NCBI GenBank assembly: GCA_016706545.1
Contig: JADJJK010000077.1
Coordinates: forward strand, 209,927-273,926
Origin: Myxococcales bacterium
GTDB taxonomy: Bacteria; Myxococcota_A; Polyangia; Haliangiales; Haliangiaceae
DNA: 64,000 nucleotides
Direction: 5' to 3'
Shown: positions 12,513 to 20,235 of the stretch, piece after piece
Position numbering within the stretch: position 1 is the stretch's first letter
Layout of the letters: each line of letters starts with the position of its first letter
Notes under the pieces: model-generated
The model's database searches: none
Told to the model about the DNA's origin: nothing
What the model saw: only the letters and a program-made list of their open reading frames with translations
Made by a program: the position numbers and the translations under genes

Positions 12513-12699
12513 GCCTTGTTCACGCTGCGATGATGGTTGCGCTTGGCGCTGTATTGCCTCTCACACTCACGCGGCGCCTTCATCGCCGCCGAAATCGGCT
12601 CCTGCGTCGCGCCGAAGCGGCGCGGAAGCGCCGCCGAAAACGCCGACGGCTCCGGCTCCAGAAGCTGGATGCCGGAGCCCGCGTCTCACGCTCGAGCGG

Positions 12700-13551
12700 C
12701 TACTGATAGCAGACCGCGGTGGCCTGCTTGGAGTTGACCGCCTTGATGTTCCAGTACCGGGTGCCCGCGTCGTAGTCGATCCCGAGCTTGTCGCTGAAGC
12801 TGTTGGTGAGGAACTTGCCGCCGAGCTTGCTCAGGCCGCAGGCGACGCCGTTTGAGTTGTAGGCCAGGTTGAAGCCCACGGTGCTGCCGGCGCCAGCGAC
12901 GATGCCCCAGATGCCCTGGTCAACCGGGAGATCCAGGCACACCGCAGAGGCCCAGGTGTCCGCGCCCCCGGCCAGGCTGCCGCCGAGGAACCACTGGCCG
13001 TTGGGGTCCTTCCACACCTGCGCGTAGTCCGACGCGGTGTCGAAGCCGCGGACGTAGCCGGAGGTGTTGCTGATGCCGGTGAGAAAGCAGCGCCGCGAGG
13101 ACGTGACCGTGCCGTTGATCGGGGTGGCCGACTGCCCGCCGCGCCACGACGCCGTGATGGCGTTGGTCTTGGGCGCCACGCACACGGCGGTGGCGCCGAT
13201 GCGCTGACCGGGCGCGTGGATGAGCGACAGCCGGTACGTGCCGCCGACGATCGCGTAGATGGTGGCGCCGCCCTGGTCCAGCGAGCCGCTGATCCCGCCA
13301 AGAAAGCAGCTCCGGCCCGTGGTCGTCCCCAGGTCAAAGGCGCAGTTCCCGGTGGTGCATTGGTAGTGATAGAGGCCTGTGGCGCTGACCGCTTGCTCGG
13401 TCTCGGCCAGCGCGTCGTCCTGCGAGACGCCGAGATCGGTGGGTTCGGTGCCCTCTTCCTCCATCGCGCATCCCATCAGCGCGAAGACAGAAGACGTGGC
13501 GGCCAGAAACATGGCGAGGGACGTGGCAGAGGACTTGCGAAGCGAGCTCAT
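12700..13551 (-). CDS. hypothetical lipoprotein with CFLxGIS repeats
   Basis: 283 residues from ATG 13551, preferred over ATG 13581 because AAAAGGAGT lies seven bases upstream. The signal peptide ends in a lipobox (VFALMGC), followed by an acidic linker. The mature part carries two related blocks, RSCFLGGISG and RRCFLTGISNTSG, each followed by a Gly/Ala-rich strand region and a conserved Trp-rich turn (ASWRGGQSA, GQWFLGGSL), with paired Cys residues that could form disulfides. It is probably a surface beta-domain protein. The function is unknown, and there is no operon partner. Confidence 0.65.
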   Translation of the reverse strand: MSSLRKSSATSLAMFLAATSSVFALMGCAMEEEGTEPTDLGVSQDDALAETEQAVSATGLYHYQCTTGNCAFDLGTTTGRSCFLGGISGSLDQGGATIYAIVGGTYRLSLIHAPGQRIGATAVCVAPKTNAITASWRGGQSATPINGTVTSSRRCFLTGISNTSGYVRGFDTASDYAQVWKDPNGQWFLGGSLAGGADTWASAVCLDLPVDQGIWGIVAGAGSTVGFNLAYNSNGVACGLSKLGGKFLTNSFSDKLGIDYDAGTRYWNIKAVNSKQATAVCYQ

Positions 13552-13650
13552 GAAGTGACTCCTTTTCATCATCGGGTTCATGAGTCAGTCGGCGCCCCGC
13601 CCGGATGTGACAAAAAAAGATTCGCCCAGGTCCACCGGTCCTCGCATGGG

Positions 13651-13989
13651 GTGCAACGCTTTGACTTCCGGAAGAATCTTGACGCCCAGGAACTGCGCGA
13701 CCTGGTCGATCAGGTGAAGGCGCGCGCGAAGGCCACGGAGCCGCCGCGGGGGCCAAAGCCCGTTCCGCTGGCCCAGCCCAGAGGCGAGCTCGCGGGCCTG
13801 CTCACCGCGGGCTACCCGAAGACGCGCGTGGCCGACATGGCGCTCCCCGAGGTGCTCGGTGCACGCCTTGAGCGCGTGCTCACCGAGCAGCGAGAACGCG
13901 ACCGTCTCGAACGGGGAGCACACACCACGGCCGTGCGGAACGCCGAGCTCGTGGCCGCGCTCGCGGAACGACGCAGCACACGCGCATAG
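13651..13989 (+). pseudogene. AAA family ATPase remnant (internally deleted)
   Basis: The frame gives a helical N-terminus (DAQELRDLVDQVKARAKA), then PLAQPRGELAGLLTAGYPKT and LPEVLGARLERVLTEQRERD. In AAA ATPases of this type (those found beside S8 peptidases) that segment leads into GPPGTGKT about 15 residues later. Here the sequence breaks after RDRLERG and resumes as AELVAALAERRSTRA, which fits the very end of such a protein. So the whole ATPase core (Walker A and B, sensors) is missing, and no convincing start codon exists (GTG 13651 is the best). The S8 peptidase remnant follows by 20 bp, the expected partner order. The identification rests on remembered family resemblance. Confidence 0.6.
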
Positions 13990-14009
13990 TGGGCGCAGGG
14001 GACTGACGT

Positions 14010-14165
14010 ATGGCTGCTTCTCGCAACCGCAAGCATATCCTTGTCCCTGGCCCACCAACGGCCGAGGGGTACAAGGCGCACGGGCGGAAGATCGACGTCC
14101 CCCAACGTGCGCCGCCGCCGAGCCGCGCCAAGCACGGCAAGGCGCTTCGCGGCCTGTGGACCGAC
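14010..14165 (+). pseudogene. S8 (subtilase) peptidase remnant, N-terminal leader only
   Basis: Starts MAASRNRKHILVPGPPTAEG and continues through a GRKIDVPQR and HGKALRGLW segment, matching the N-terminal extension of the S8 peptidases that partner AAA ATPases (basic start, a HILVP block, then an H-x-x-x-L helix). None of the catalytic Asp, His or Ser blocks is present. From about 14166 the frame runs without a stop into sequence belonging to a type I specificity subunit, so the open frame 14010-14489 is an accidental chimera. The boundary is approximate. Confidence 0.5.
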
Positions 14166-14489
14166 ACTTTCGAGGCTTGCCCTGGAAAGCGAGCGCCTGT
14201 CGATCTGCCGTCGTTGACCGAGCAAGTGGAGATTGCGCGCCGCGCTGACGAACTCTTCGGGCTGGCGGACGAGCTGGAAGTGCGCACGAGCGATGCACGA
14301 CAGATCACGGATCGGCTGGCGCCATCAGTGCTTTCCAAGGGCTTTCGCGGTGAGTTTGTTCCACAGGGCCCGACCGACGAGTCTGCGTCCGCGCTACTGG
14401 CCAGGTTAAAGACGGCTCAGACCAAAATCCCCGACCCGCGCGTCGCGCACCCCGACACCTGGCCCGCGGAGAAGAGGGGCGCGCGATGA
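14166..14489 (+). pseudogene. type I restriction specificity subunit remnant, HsdS C-terminus
   Basis: The segment LPSLTEQVEIARRADELFGL followed by ADELE, a helix, then LSKGFRGEFVPQGPTDE and ASALLARLK is the standard C-terminal end of HsdS: the conserved second coiled-coil helix and the FRGxLVPQxPxDEPASxLL box. Both DNA target-recognition domains are missing, so it cannot confer specificity. It is fused in frame by deletion to the S8 remnant upstream, and its stop overlaps the DUF1016 start (ATGA), an overlap type that suggests these two genes were once one operon. No hsdR or hsdM is in the window. Confidence 0.75.
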
Positions 14490-14877
14490 CCAAGCCGCCG
14501 CGCAAGAAGCCCGCGAAGGCCGGCGCGAAGAAGGCGTTGCCAGCGGTGAGACAATCGCAGGCGGCCACGCATGCGTCGGCCTTGCCTGCGCCGGACGGCG
14601 CCCAGGTGACGGCGCTGGTACGCGACCTCGGCCAGATGATCGACGCCGCCCGCAAGCAGTGGCCGTCGCGGCGAACGCTGCGCTCACGACACTGTACTGG
14701 CAGCTCGGGCACCGTGTCCGCACGCAGGTGTTGGAGGGGCAGCGCGCGGAGTACGGCGCCCAGATTGTCGCCGCGGTGGGGCGACAATTGGAGACGCGCT
14801 ACGGCCGCGGATTCGGCGAGAAGAACCTGCGACGGATCGGAACGTGTCAACGAATCGGAACGTGTCAACGCATTTGA
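14486..14877 (+). pseudogene. DUF1016/YhcG-type PDDEXK nuclease remnant, frameshifted and truncated
   Basis: ATG 14486 opens a Lys/Ala-rich leader leading to LVRDLGQMIDAARKQ. One base is then missing after 14659 (CAG-TGG where CAG-GTG is expected), and the next frame continues AVAANAALTTLYWQLGHRV, EYGAQIVAAVGRQLE and YGRGFGEKNLRR. This is the diagnostic DUF1016 N-terminal domain, present in YhcG-like proteins that accompany type I restriction systems. The nuclease domain is absent: after FGEKNLRR the sequence falls into an 18-bp tandem repeat and stops. Both the frameshift and the truncation inactivate it. Confidence 0.8.
14833..14868. repeat. 18-bp tandem duplication at the break of the DUF1016 remnant
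   Basis: Two adjacent copies, CGGATCGGAACGTGTCAA and CGAATCGGAACGTGTCAA, differ at one base. They lie exactly where similarity to DUF1016 ends, so they probably mark the junction of the deletion that removed the nuclease domain. Confidence 0.8.
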
Positions 14878-14896
14878 GACAGGGGAGATTCGAATT

Positions 14897-15274
14897 CTAT
14901 GTTGCGACCGCTGTGGCCGCGGCTCGAGGGGAGTGCGGGATGGGAACGAGGGGCTGTCGGGCCGCGCCACCGGCCGCGTTGGCGTCCGTTGCCGCGTCCG
15001 CGGCAGCCGCGGAGAGTTCGACCACCTCAGTGACGAGGGGGTTGATCACCACGACCGAGGGCGGGAGCGAGACGCGCGGGCTGCCGTTTGGGAACCGGAG
15101 GGGATTTGCCGCGTACACCTTGTCTAGCGCGGCCTGGCGAATCGCGGCGACCTCGACGACGCGGCCGTGGAAGACCTCGGCTGGCGTGAAGAGGGCAAGG
15201 CCACCGTTCGCCGTCGATCGAGGATGCCGCCGGCCAGCGTTACCCGCCCGCTTGGGTGCCTCATGGTATCCCAA
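14897..15274 (-). pseudogene. IS3-type transposase (integrase core) C-terminal remnant
   Basis: Reading leftward, from about 15215 the frame shows NGGLALFTPAEVFHGRVVEV, AAIRQAALDKVYAANPLRF and VSLPPSVVVINP. This is the usual C-terminal tail of IS3/integrase-core transposases (a TP-x-DVHHG block, an A-x-R-x-x-x-L-x-x-AY-x-x-x-P-x-RF block and a P-x-WINP block). The DDE catalytic core is gone. About 20 residues upstream of that (to 15274) show no similarity I recognise. It faces the defence-gene remnants and ends 20 bp from the DUF1016 remnant, so an insertion followed by deletion could explain the loss of the nuclease domain. No terminal inverted repeats were found. Confidence 0.6.
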
Positions 15275-15315
15275 GCTCCTTCAGTATGTGGGGGGCTTCT
15301 TTCGGCGGGGGTGGG

Positions 15316-17334
15316 TCAATGGAACAGATAGACAGCGCCGGCTGAAGGCGCACTGTTGTCGGCTTGGTTGCCGTTGATGCCCGTGGCGGCGCTATCTTCG
15401 CCGTACGCGCTGATAGCCAGGGCGTCGCCCGAGAGCGAGACAGAGGTGCCAAAGCCGTCACTCACGCCGGTGTTCGAGGCCTTGAGGTAGACCTGCTGCG
15501 TCCAGGAGGGGCCGCTGCGGACGAAGACATAGACCGCTCCGGAGGCGTTTGCGCTGTTGTCGGCTTGGTTGCCGTTTACGCCGGTGGCGGCGCTGGCTTC
15601 GTTCGGCGCACCGACGGCCAGGGCGTCTCCGGCGAGCGAAACAGCTTGGCCAAAGCTGTCGCCCACGCCGGTGTTCGAGGCCTTGAGGTAGGCCTGCTGC
15701 GTCCAGGAGGCGCCGCTGCGGACGAAGACATAGACCGCCCCGGAGTCGCCTGCGCTGTTGTCGGCTTGGTTGCCGTTTACGCCGGTGGCGGCGCTGGATT
15801 CCCTGGGGGCGCCGACAGCCAGGGTGTCTCCCGAGAGCGAGACTGAGTAGGCAAAGAAGTCGCTCACGCCGGTGTTCGAGGCCTTGAGGTAGGCCTGCTG
15901 TGTCCAGGAGGGGCCGCTGCGGACAAAGACGTACACCGCTCCAGAGTCGGCTGCTGAGTTGTTGGCTTGGCTGCCGTTGACACCGGTGGCGGCGCTATCT
16001 TCGCCGTACGCGCTGACAGCCAGGGCGTCGCCCGAGAGCGAGACAGAGGTGCCAAAGCCGTCACTCACGCCGGTGTTCGAGGCCTTGAGGTAGACCTGCT
16101 GCGTCCAGGAGGGGCCGCTGCGGACGAAGACATAGACCGCTCCGGAGGCGTTTGCGCTGTTGTCGGCTTGGTTGCCGTTTACGCCGGTGGCGGCGCTGGC
16201 TTCGTTCGGCGCACCGACGGCCAGGGCGTCTCCGGCGAGCGAAACAGCTTGGCCAAAGCTGTCGCCCACGCCGGTGTTCGAGGCCTTGAGGTAGGCCTGC
16301 TGCGTCCAGGAGGCGCCGCTGCGGACGAAGACATAGACCGCTCCGGAGGCGCCTGCGCTGTTGTCGGCTTGGTTGCCGTTTGCGCCGGTGGCGGCGCTAG
16401 ATTCCCTGTGGGCACCGACAGCCAGGGTGTCGCCCGAGAGCGAGACGGAGTAGCCAAAGAGGTCGTTCGAGCCAGTATTCGAAGCCTTGAGGTAGGCCTG
16501 CTGAGTCCAGGAGGCGCCGCTGCGGACGAAGACGTAGACCGCCCCGGAGTCGAACGCTGTGTTGTCAGCCTGGTTGCCATTGACGCCCGTGGCGGCACTC
16601 GCCTCATGATGCGCACCCACGGCCAGCGTGTCACCCGATAGCGAGACCGAGATGCCAAAGCCGTCGCTCACGTCAGGGTTCGACGCCTTGCCATAAGCGA
16701 GTTGCTGGAGCACCGCAGCGCCGCGGTGGAAGACGAACAGGTAGCGCTTTGCGAGGGCCCCGGCTGACAGTGAGACACTGATCGATGTGGTGCCCAGGGG
16801 AAGCGTGACTCGCGGGCTCGCCTCCCCAAGCCGCACCGGAACGTCGTCGATGCTGGCGCGGGTCAGCGCGCTGCCGCTGATCGCAAACGAGACATCTTGC
16901 AGAACGATCGAGCCCGCAATCGTCTGCCTCTCTTCCATCGGATCGAACGTCCACCCCGGCACCCCAGGCAAGGAGATAGAGATCGCCGGCACCGTACACG
17001 CCACCGAGACGTTGGTGATATCCGTCCCATCGGCGGTTCCGCTTCCCCCGCTCTCGATCCAGCACGCATGCTGCTCGGGTTGAGTCGCCACGGTCACCGA
17101 ATACGAAGCGCCCAGCGGCAGCCGCGCGTCGAAGTCGAAATCGCCATCTGCGGCAGCGGTGAACAATGCGTCGATACCTTCCGACTGCAGCCGCACCACC
17201 ACCCCGTTGGTGCCTTCCCACAGCCCTCGCACCTGGCCACCGATGCGGTTGCCCTGAAGGCCGGCGGGGATGCCGAAAACCTGGTTGCACGCGCCCCAGC
17301 AGACCAATGAGCCAACCACCATCCACATCCGCAT
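15316..17334 (-). CDS. FG-GAP repeat surface lipoprotein
   Basis: About 672 residues from ATG 17334 (the frame extends to TTG 17370; no ribosome site settles the start). A hydrophobic signal ends at GACNQVFGIPAG, a lipobox-like Cys with Trp at -3. Residues 30-230 hold small beta domains including a GASYSVTVATQPEQHACW block. From about 235 there are seven repeats of about 67 residues, each with FGxSVSLSGDTLAVGA (the FG-GAP propeller motif), SAATGVNGNQADNS and SGAVYVFVRSGASWTQQ. Seven blades suit an integrin-like beta-propeller on the cell surface. Repeats are near-identical, some through the 603-bp DNA duplication described separately. The function is probably adhesion or matrix binding. Confidence 0.85.
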   Translation of the reverse strand: MRMWMVVGSLVCWGACNQVFGIPAGLQGNRIGGQVRGLWEGTNGVVVRLQSEGIDALFTAAADGDFDFDARLPLGASYSVTVATQPEQHACWIESGGSGTADGTDITNVSVACTVPAISISLPGVPGWTFDPMEERQTIAGSIVLQDVSFAISGSALTRASIDDVPVRLGEASPRVTLPLGTTSISVSLSAGALAKRYLFVFHRGAAVLQQLAYGKASNPDVSDGFGISVSLSGDTLAVGAHHEASAATGVNGNQADNTAFDSGAVYVFVRSGASWTQQAYLKASNTGSNDLFGYSVSLSGDTLAVGAHRESSAATGANGNQADNSAGASGAVYVFVRSGASWTQQAYLKASNTGVGDSFGQAVSLAGDALAVGAPNEASAATGVNGNQADNSANASGAVYVFVRSGPSWTQQVYLKASNTGVSDGFGTSVSLSGDALAVSAYGEDSAATGVNGSQANNSAADSGAVYVFVRSGPSWTQQAYLKASNTGVSDFFAYSVSLSGDTLAVGAPRESSAATGVNGNQADNSAGDSGAVYVFVRSGASWTQQAYLKASNTGVGDSFGQAVSLAGDALAVGAPNEASAATGVNGNQADNSANASGAVYVFVRSGPSWTQQVYLKASNTGVSDGFGTSVSLSGDALAISAYGEDSAATGINGNQADNSAPSAGAVYLFH
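15397..16348. repeat. 603-bp near-identical duplication of FG-GAP blades
   Basis: The stretch from about 15397 to 15745 recurs at about 16000-16348 with only a handful of differences. The offset is exactly 603 bp (201 codons, three blades of 67 residues). Because the repeat length is a multiple of three, the frame is kept. It points to a recent unequal crossover or slippage that added three blades. Confidence 0.8.
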
Positions 17335-17532
17335 GAGCGCATCATGCACAAGCCGGCACTCAACCCGCAAGCATCAGGATCGCGCAACGGCGTCGCGACA
17401 TGTCTTGTCTTGTTCATGAGAGTTGAACGCTTACACTGGGGCAGGAATCGCCCGTTCACTGCTCCGCTGGGTGAGCCTTCGCCAATCGCGCAGGTCAGCA
17501 ATTCTTGGCTCCTGTTGTGAGGAGCACTGTCC

Positions 17533-17538
17533 TATAAT
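17533..17538 (+). promoter_or_regulatory. TATAAT -10 box, suggesting a leaderless kinase mRNA
   Basis: A perfect TATAAT ends six bases before the ATG at 17545, so a start about 7 bases downstream would fall on the ATG itself. TTGGCT at 17505-17510 is 22 bp upstream and TTGTGA at 17515-17520 is 12 bp upstream; neither has the ideal 17-bp spacing. A perfect -10 hexamer is rare in sequence this GC-rich. Confidence 0.4.
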
Positions 17539-17544
17539 CGCTAG

Positions 17545-18618
17545 ATGGACGCGCCTGCGAGGGTTGGTGAGGTGCTAGCTGGCAAGTACCTCGTGGAACG
17601 TGTGCTCGGCAAAGGTGGCATGGGGGTCGTCGTCGCGGCACGCCACCTGCATCTCGATCATATGGTTGCGCTCAAGTTTCTTCTTGCCGAGGCGGGGGTG
17701 AATGCAGAGGCTCGTAGCCGGTTCCTGCGAGAGGCGCGCAACGCGGTGCGCCTCCAGAGCGAGCACGTCGCGCGCATCCTCGACGTCGGCGCGCTCGACG
17801 ACGGAACGCCGTATATCGTCATAGAGTATCTGCAGGGTAGCGATCTGTCTGTCGTGCTCGCCCAGCACGGGCCGATGTCAGTGACGGTTGCTGTGGAGTG
17901 CGTCCTGCAAGCCTGCGACGCGATCGCTGAGGCGCACTCGCTCGGCATCATCCACCGAGACCTCAAGCCGCAGAACCTGTTCATGACGCGCCGGCGCGAC
18001 AATGCGACGGTGGTGAAAGTGCTCGACTTCGGGATCTCGAAGTCCCTCTTCGGGGATGACTTCACGGCGACGCAAACGGGGTCGGCGCTGGGAACGCCCG
18101 CCTACATGGCTCCTGAGCAGATGCGTTCCTCCAAGCACGTCAGCCCAGCCACCGATGTGTGGGCGCTCGGTATCATCCTGTACGAACTCGTGGTGGGCAG
18201 CGTGCCATGGCAAGGGGAGACGTACCCCGAGATCTGCCTCAAGGTCTCGATGGACCCACTGCCGACACTCCCCAGAGCACTGCAGCAGAACCGGTTCGAC
18301 GCGGTCTTGCGACGTTGCCTCGAAAGATCCCCGCCGTCGCATCCCAAACGTGGCAGCATTGGCGGTCGCGCTCTTGCCCTTTGCGCCGGAGCAGGCACCG
18401 CTCGTCGAGCGCATCACCCACATACTGCCGAAGCCGGCAAGCGCGGCAGCGGAGCCGTCGCGGCGAGCCGCGAGCGTGGTGGGCACACTGCGCGAGGCGG
18501 TGTGGCAACAGGGCACAGACAGAAGCCGCGGCTCACTCTGGCGCTGGATACTGGCCCTCGTCACACTCGTCCTGGTTGGCGCCATCGTGACGATCGTGAC
18601 ACTCCGCAGCCCGCGTGA
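17545..18618 (+). CDS. Ser/Thr protein kinase (frameshifted near codon 260)
   Basis: Complete PKN-type kinase domain: GKGGMGVVVAARH (glycine loop), ALKFLLAE (ATP Lys), IIHRDLKPQNLF (catalytic loop), VLDFGISKSL (magnesium loop), GTPAYMAPEQMRSS, and DVWALGIILYELVVG. After RCLE, at base 18325, the frame stops looking like a kinase; the expected DPRRRIPNVAALA lies one base on. The last 97 codons of this frame (18328-18618) are therefore not native sequence. Restoring the frame adds a transmembrane helix and a Pro/Ser/Ala-rich tail ending at 19084. Each half of the catalytic domain is intact, so the truncated product might still be an active soluble kinase. The TPR partner gene follows. Confidence 0.75.
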   Translation: MDAPARVGEVLAGKYLVERVLGKGGMGVVVAARHLHLDHMVALKFLLAEAGVNAEARSRFLREARNAVRLQSEHVARILDVGALDDGTPYIVIEYLQGSDLSVVLAQHGPMSVTVAVECVLQACDAIAEAHSLGIIHRDLKPQNLFMTRRRDNATVVKVLDFGISKSLFGDDFTATQTGSALGTPAYMAPEQMRSSKHVSPATDVWALGIILYELVVGSVPWQGETYPEICLKVSMDPLPTLPRALQQNRFDAVLRRCLERSPPSHPKRGSIGGRALALCAGAGTARRAHHPHTAEAGKRGSGAVAASRERGGHTARGGVATGHRQKPRLTLALDTGPRHTRPGWRHRDDRDTPQPA

Positions 18619-19084
18619 TGAGCCAACAGGGCAAGCAGCAGGGGCTCCGGTACCAGCCAGCGCGGACTCGCTGCTCGGCCCGGCGTCAGCACCACGGTCG
18701 GCTAGTCCGTCAGTTCCTCCGTCAGCCTCCCCTGCGGCGCCTCGTGCGGCCAAGGCCTCAACTCCTGCGTGGGCTTCCGATGCGCCTTCGCTCGAGCCCG
18801 AGGCGATGCCATCGCCGGCTCCTTCATCGGTCTCGTCGAAGGCCCAGCCATCGGTGCAGCCAACGCCAGCCTCGGCTCCGTCGACTGCTCAGGCATCGGG
18901 ATTGGAGAAAACAGCTGCAGCGAGGACAGAGGCGACCAGGCGTGCCAAGCGCGAGCCTACCTCCGCTCCGGCCATCGCAGAGAAGCCGGTCAAGCGTGCG
19001 CCCGCTTCATTGAAGCAGGCCTCTCCTCGGCCCGTCGCAGCAAGCCGCGCGGCCGAGACCGATCCACTCGCCTCGCCTGATTGA
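18326..19084 (+). pseudogene. C-terminal part of the kinase at 17545, out of frame
   Basis: In the frame one base ahead of the kinase, the sequence continues the last helix of the catalytic domain (DPRRRIPNVAALAVALLPFA), then a juxtamembrane segment, a transmembrane helix (about 18538-18603, WILALVTLVLVGAIVTIVTL), and about 160 residues rich in Pro, Ser, Ala and Lys. This is the standard layout of a membrane-anchored myxobacterial PKN kinase with a periplasmic tail. The frame has no start of its own where it matters, so it is only expressed if the base at 18325 is an error or is skipped by the ribosome. Confidence 0.7.
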
Positions 19085-19097
19085 CCAGGAGATTTTC

Positions 19098-20066
19098 ATG
19101 GTTCGCCGAATCGTCATCGCTATAGCCCCGTTCTGCCTGGCGCCCGTGGTGGGTCTAGCTCAGCCCCTGCCGGAAGGTACGGCCGAGGCCAACGCGCTGT
19201 TCGACGAGGGCAAGCGCCTGCTCGTCGAGGGAGACGTCGAGAATGCGTGCCCCAAGTTCGAGGCGAGCCTGGCGCTGATCGATCGGCTCGGCGTGCGCTT
19301 GAACCTCGCCGATTGCCACGAGAAGGCAGGAAGGACCGCCACGGCGTGGGCTGAGTTTCGGGAGTCCGAGGCGCGGGCCGCGAACCAGCCAGACCGCGCC
19401 GCATATGCCCGCCAGAGAGCGGAGGCGTTGCTACCGAGACTCGTGACGCTGAAGGACTCACTCTCTGCTGCGAGTAGATCCCGCGAGATGAACGTGCGCT
19501 GCGATGGTGCAGAGATCCCCGCCGAGGCGCTTGGATCCCCTCGGCCAATCGATCCCGGCAGCTACACGATCGAAGCCTCGGCTCCCGGGTTCCGCGCGTG
19601 GTCGATGCGCGTAGACGCCACGCAGCCAGGCTCCGTAGTTGCAGTGGAAGTGCCGCCGCTCGAAGCCACGCGGGCCCTGGGTCACGTCGACAAGGGGAGA
19701 GCGACCAGGGCCGCCAAGGGCGGCGCCTGGCACGAGCGAAGGCGGCTGGAGTTGATCGTCGGCGCGAGCGGCGTGGCCGCGTTCGCGGTGGGCGTCGGAC
19801 TCGGGATCAAGGCGAACTCTACCTGGGATTCCGCAGCCGGACACTGCGATGCTCGTGGCGTCTGCGACGTCGAGGGCATCGAGATCAATGACCGGGCACG
19901 CCTGTACGGCAACATTGGCACCGCGGTGGGAGGACTCGGCCTGGCAGCCGTGATCACCGGGGCCGTCCTGTACATCACAGCGCCGGCTGCGCGCCCCGTG
20001 GTCGAGCATGCCTACCTCCAAGCGCATGGTGATCAGGCGGGGATCGGGGTCCTCGGCCGGTTCTGA
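19098..20066 (+). CDS. periplasmic TPR-like protein, partner of the adjacent kinase
   Basis: 322 residues with a signal peptide (IVIAIAPFCLAPVVGLAQ). Residues 25-105 form TPR-like helices (ANALFDEGKRLLVEGDVENA, VRLNLADCHEKAGRTATAW). A small beta domain at about 140-185 (PIDPGSYTIEASAPGFRAWS) resembles PEGA-type domains. Two hydrophobic helices (about 218-235 and 278-298) suggest a membrane-anchored C-terminus. Genes of this type regularly sit beside PKN kinases in myxobacteria, and this one starts 13 bp after the kinase stop with GGAGATTTTC upstream. It probably senses or relays an envelope signal to the kinase; this is inferred from context. Confidence 0.75.
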   Translation: MVRRIVIAIAPFCLAPVVGLAQPLPEGTAEANALFDEGKRLLVEGDVENACPKFEASLALIDRLGVRLNLADCHEKAGRTATAWAEFRESEARAANQPDRAAYARQRAEALLPRLVTLKDSLSAASRSREMNVRCDGAEIPAEALGSPRPIDPGSYTIEASAPGFRAWSMRVDATQPGSVVAVEVPPLEATRALGHVDKGRATRAAKGGAWHERRRLELIVGASGVAAFAVGVGLGIKANSTWDSAAGHCDARGVCDVEGIEINDRARLYGNIGTAVGGLGLAAVITGAVLYITAPAARPVVEHAYLQAHGDQAGIGVLGRF

Positions 20067-20235
20067 TCAGATCGGTTGGGATGGGCGCTGCGGCTGCAAG
20101 CTGTGGCGAGGGTACATGGGCTCTTGGGTACAGCAAGTGCGGCTTGTCCGAAGTCAACGTCGCGTCCCGGAGGCGGGGGGCATGGCCACGACGTGGTGGC
20201 TCGGCCGCGCAGGGGAGGCGTGCTAGGCTGGCGTG

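Noticed and set aside
17505..17538. Full sigma-70 promoter TTGGCT...TATAAT
   Set aside because: The spacer between the boxes would be 22 bp, which is too long, so only the -10 box is reported.
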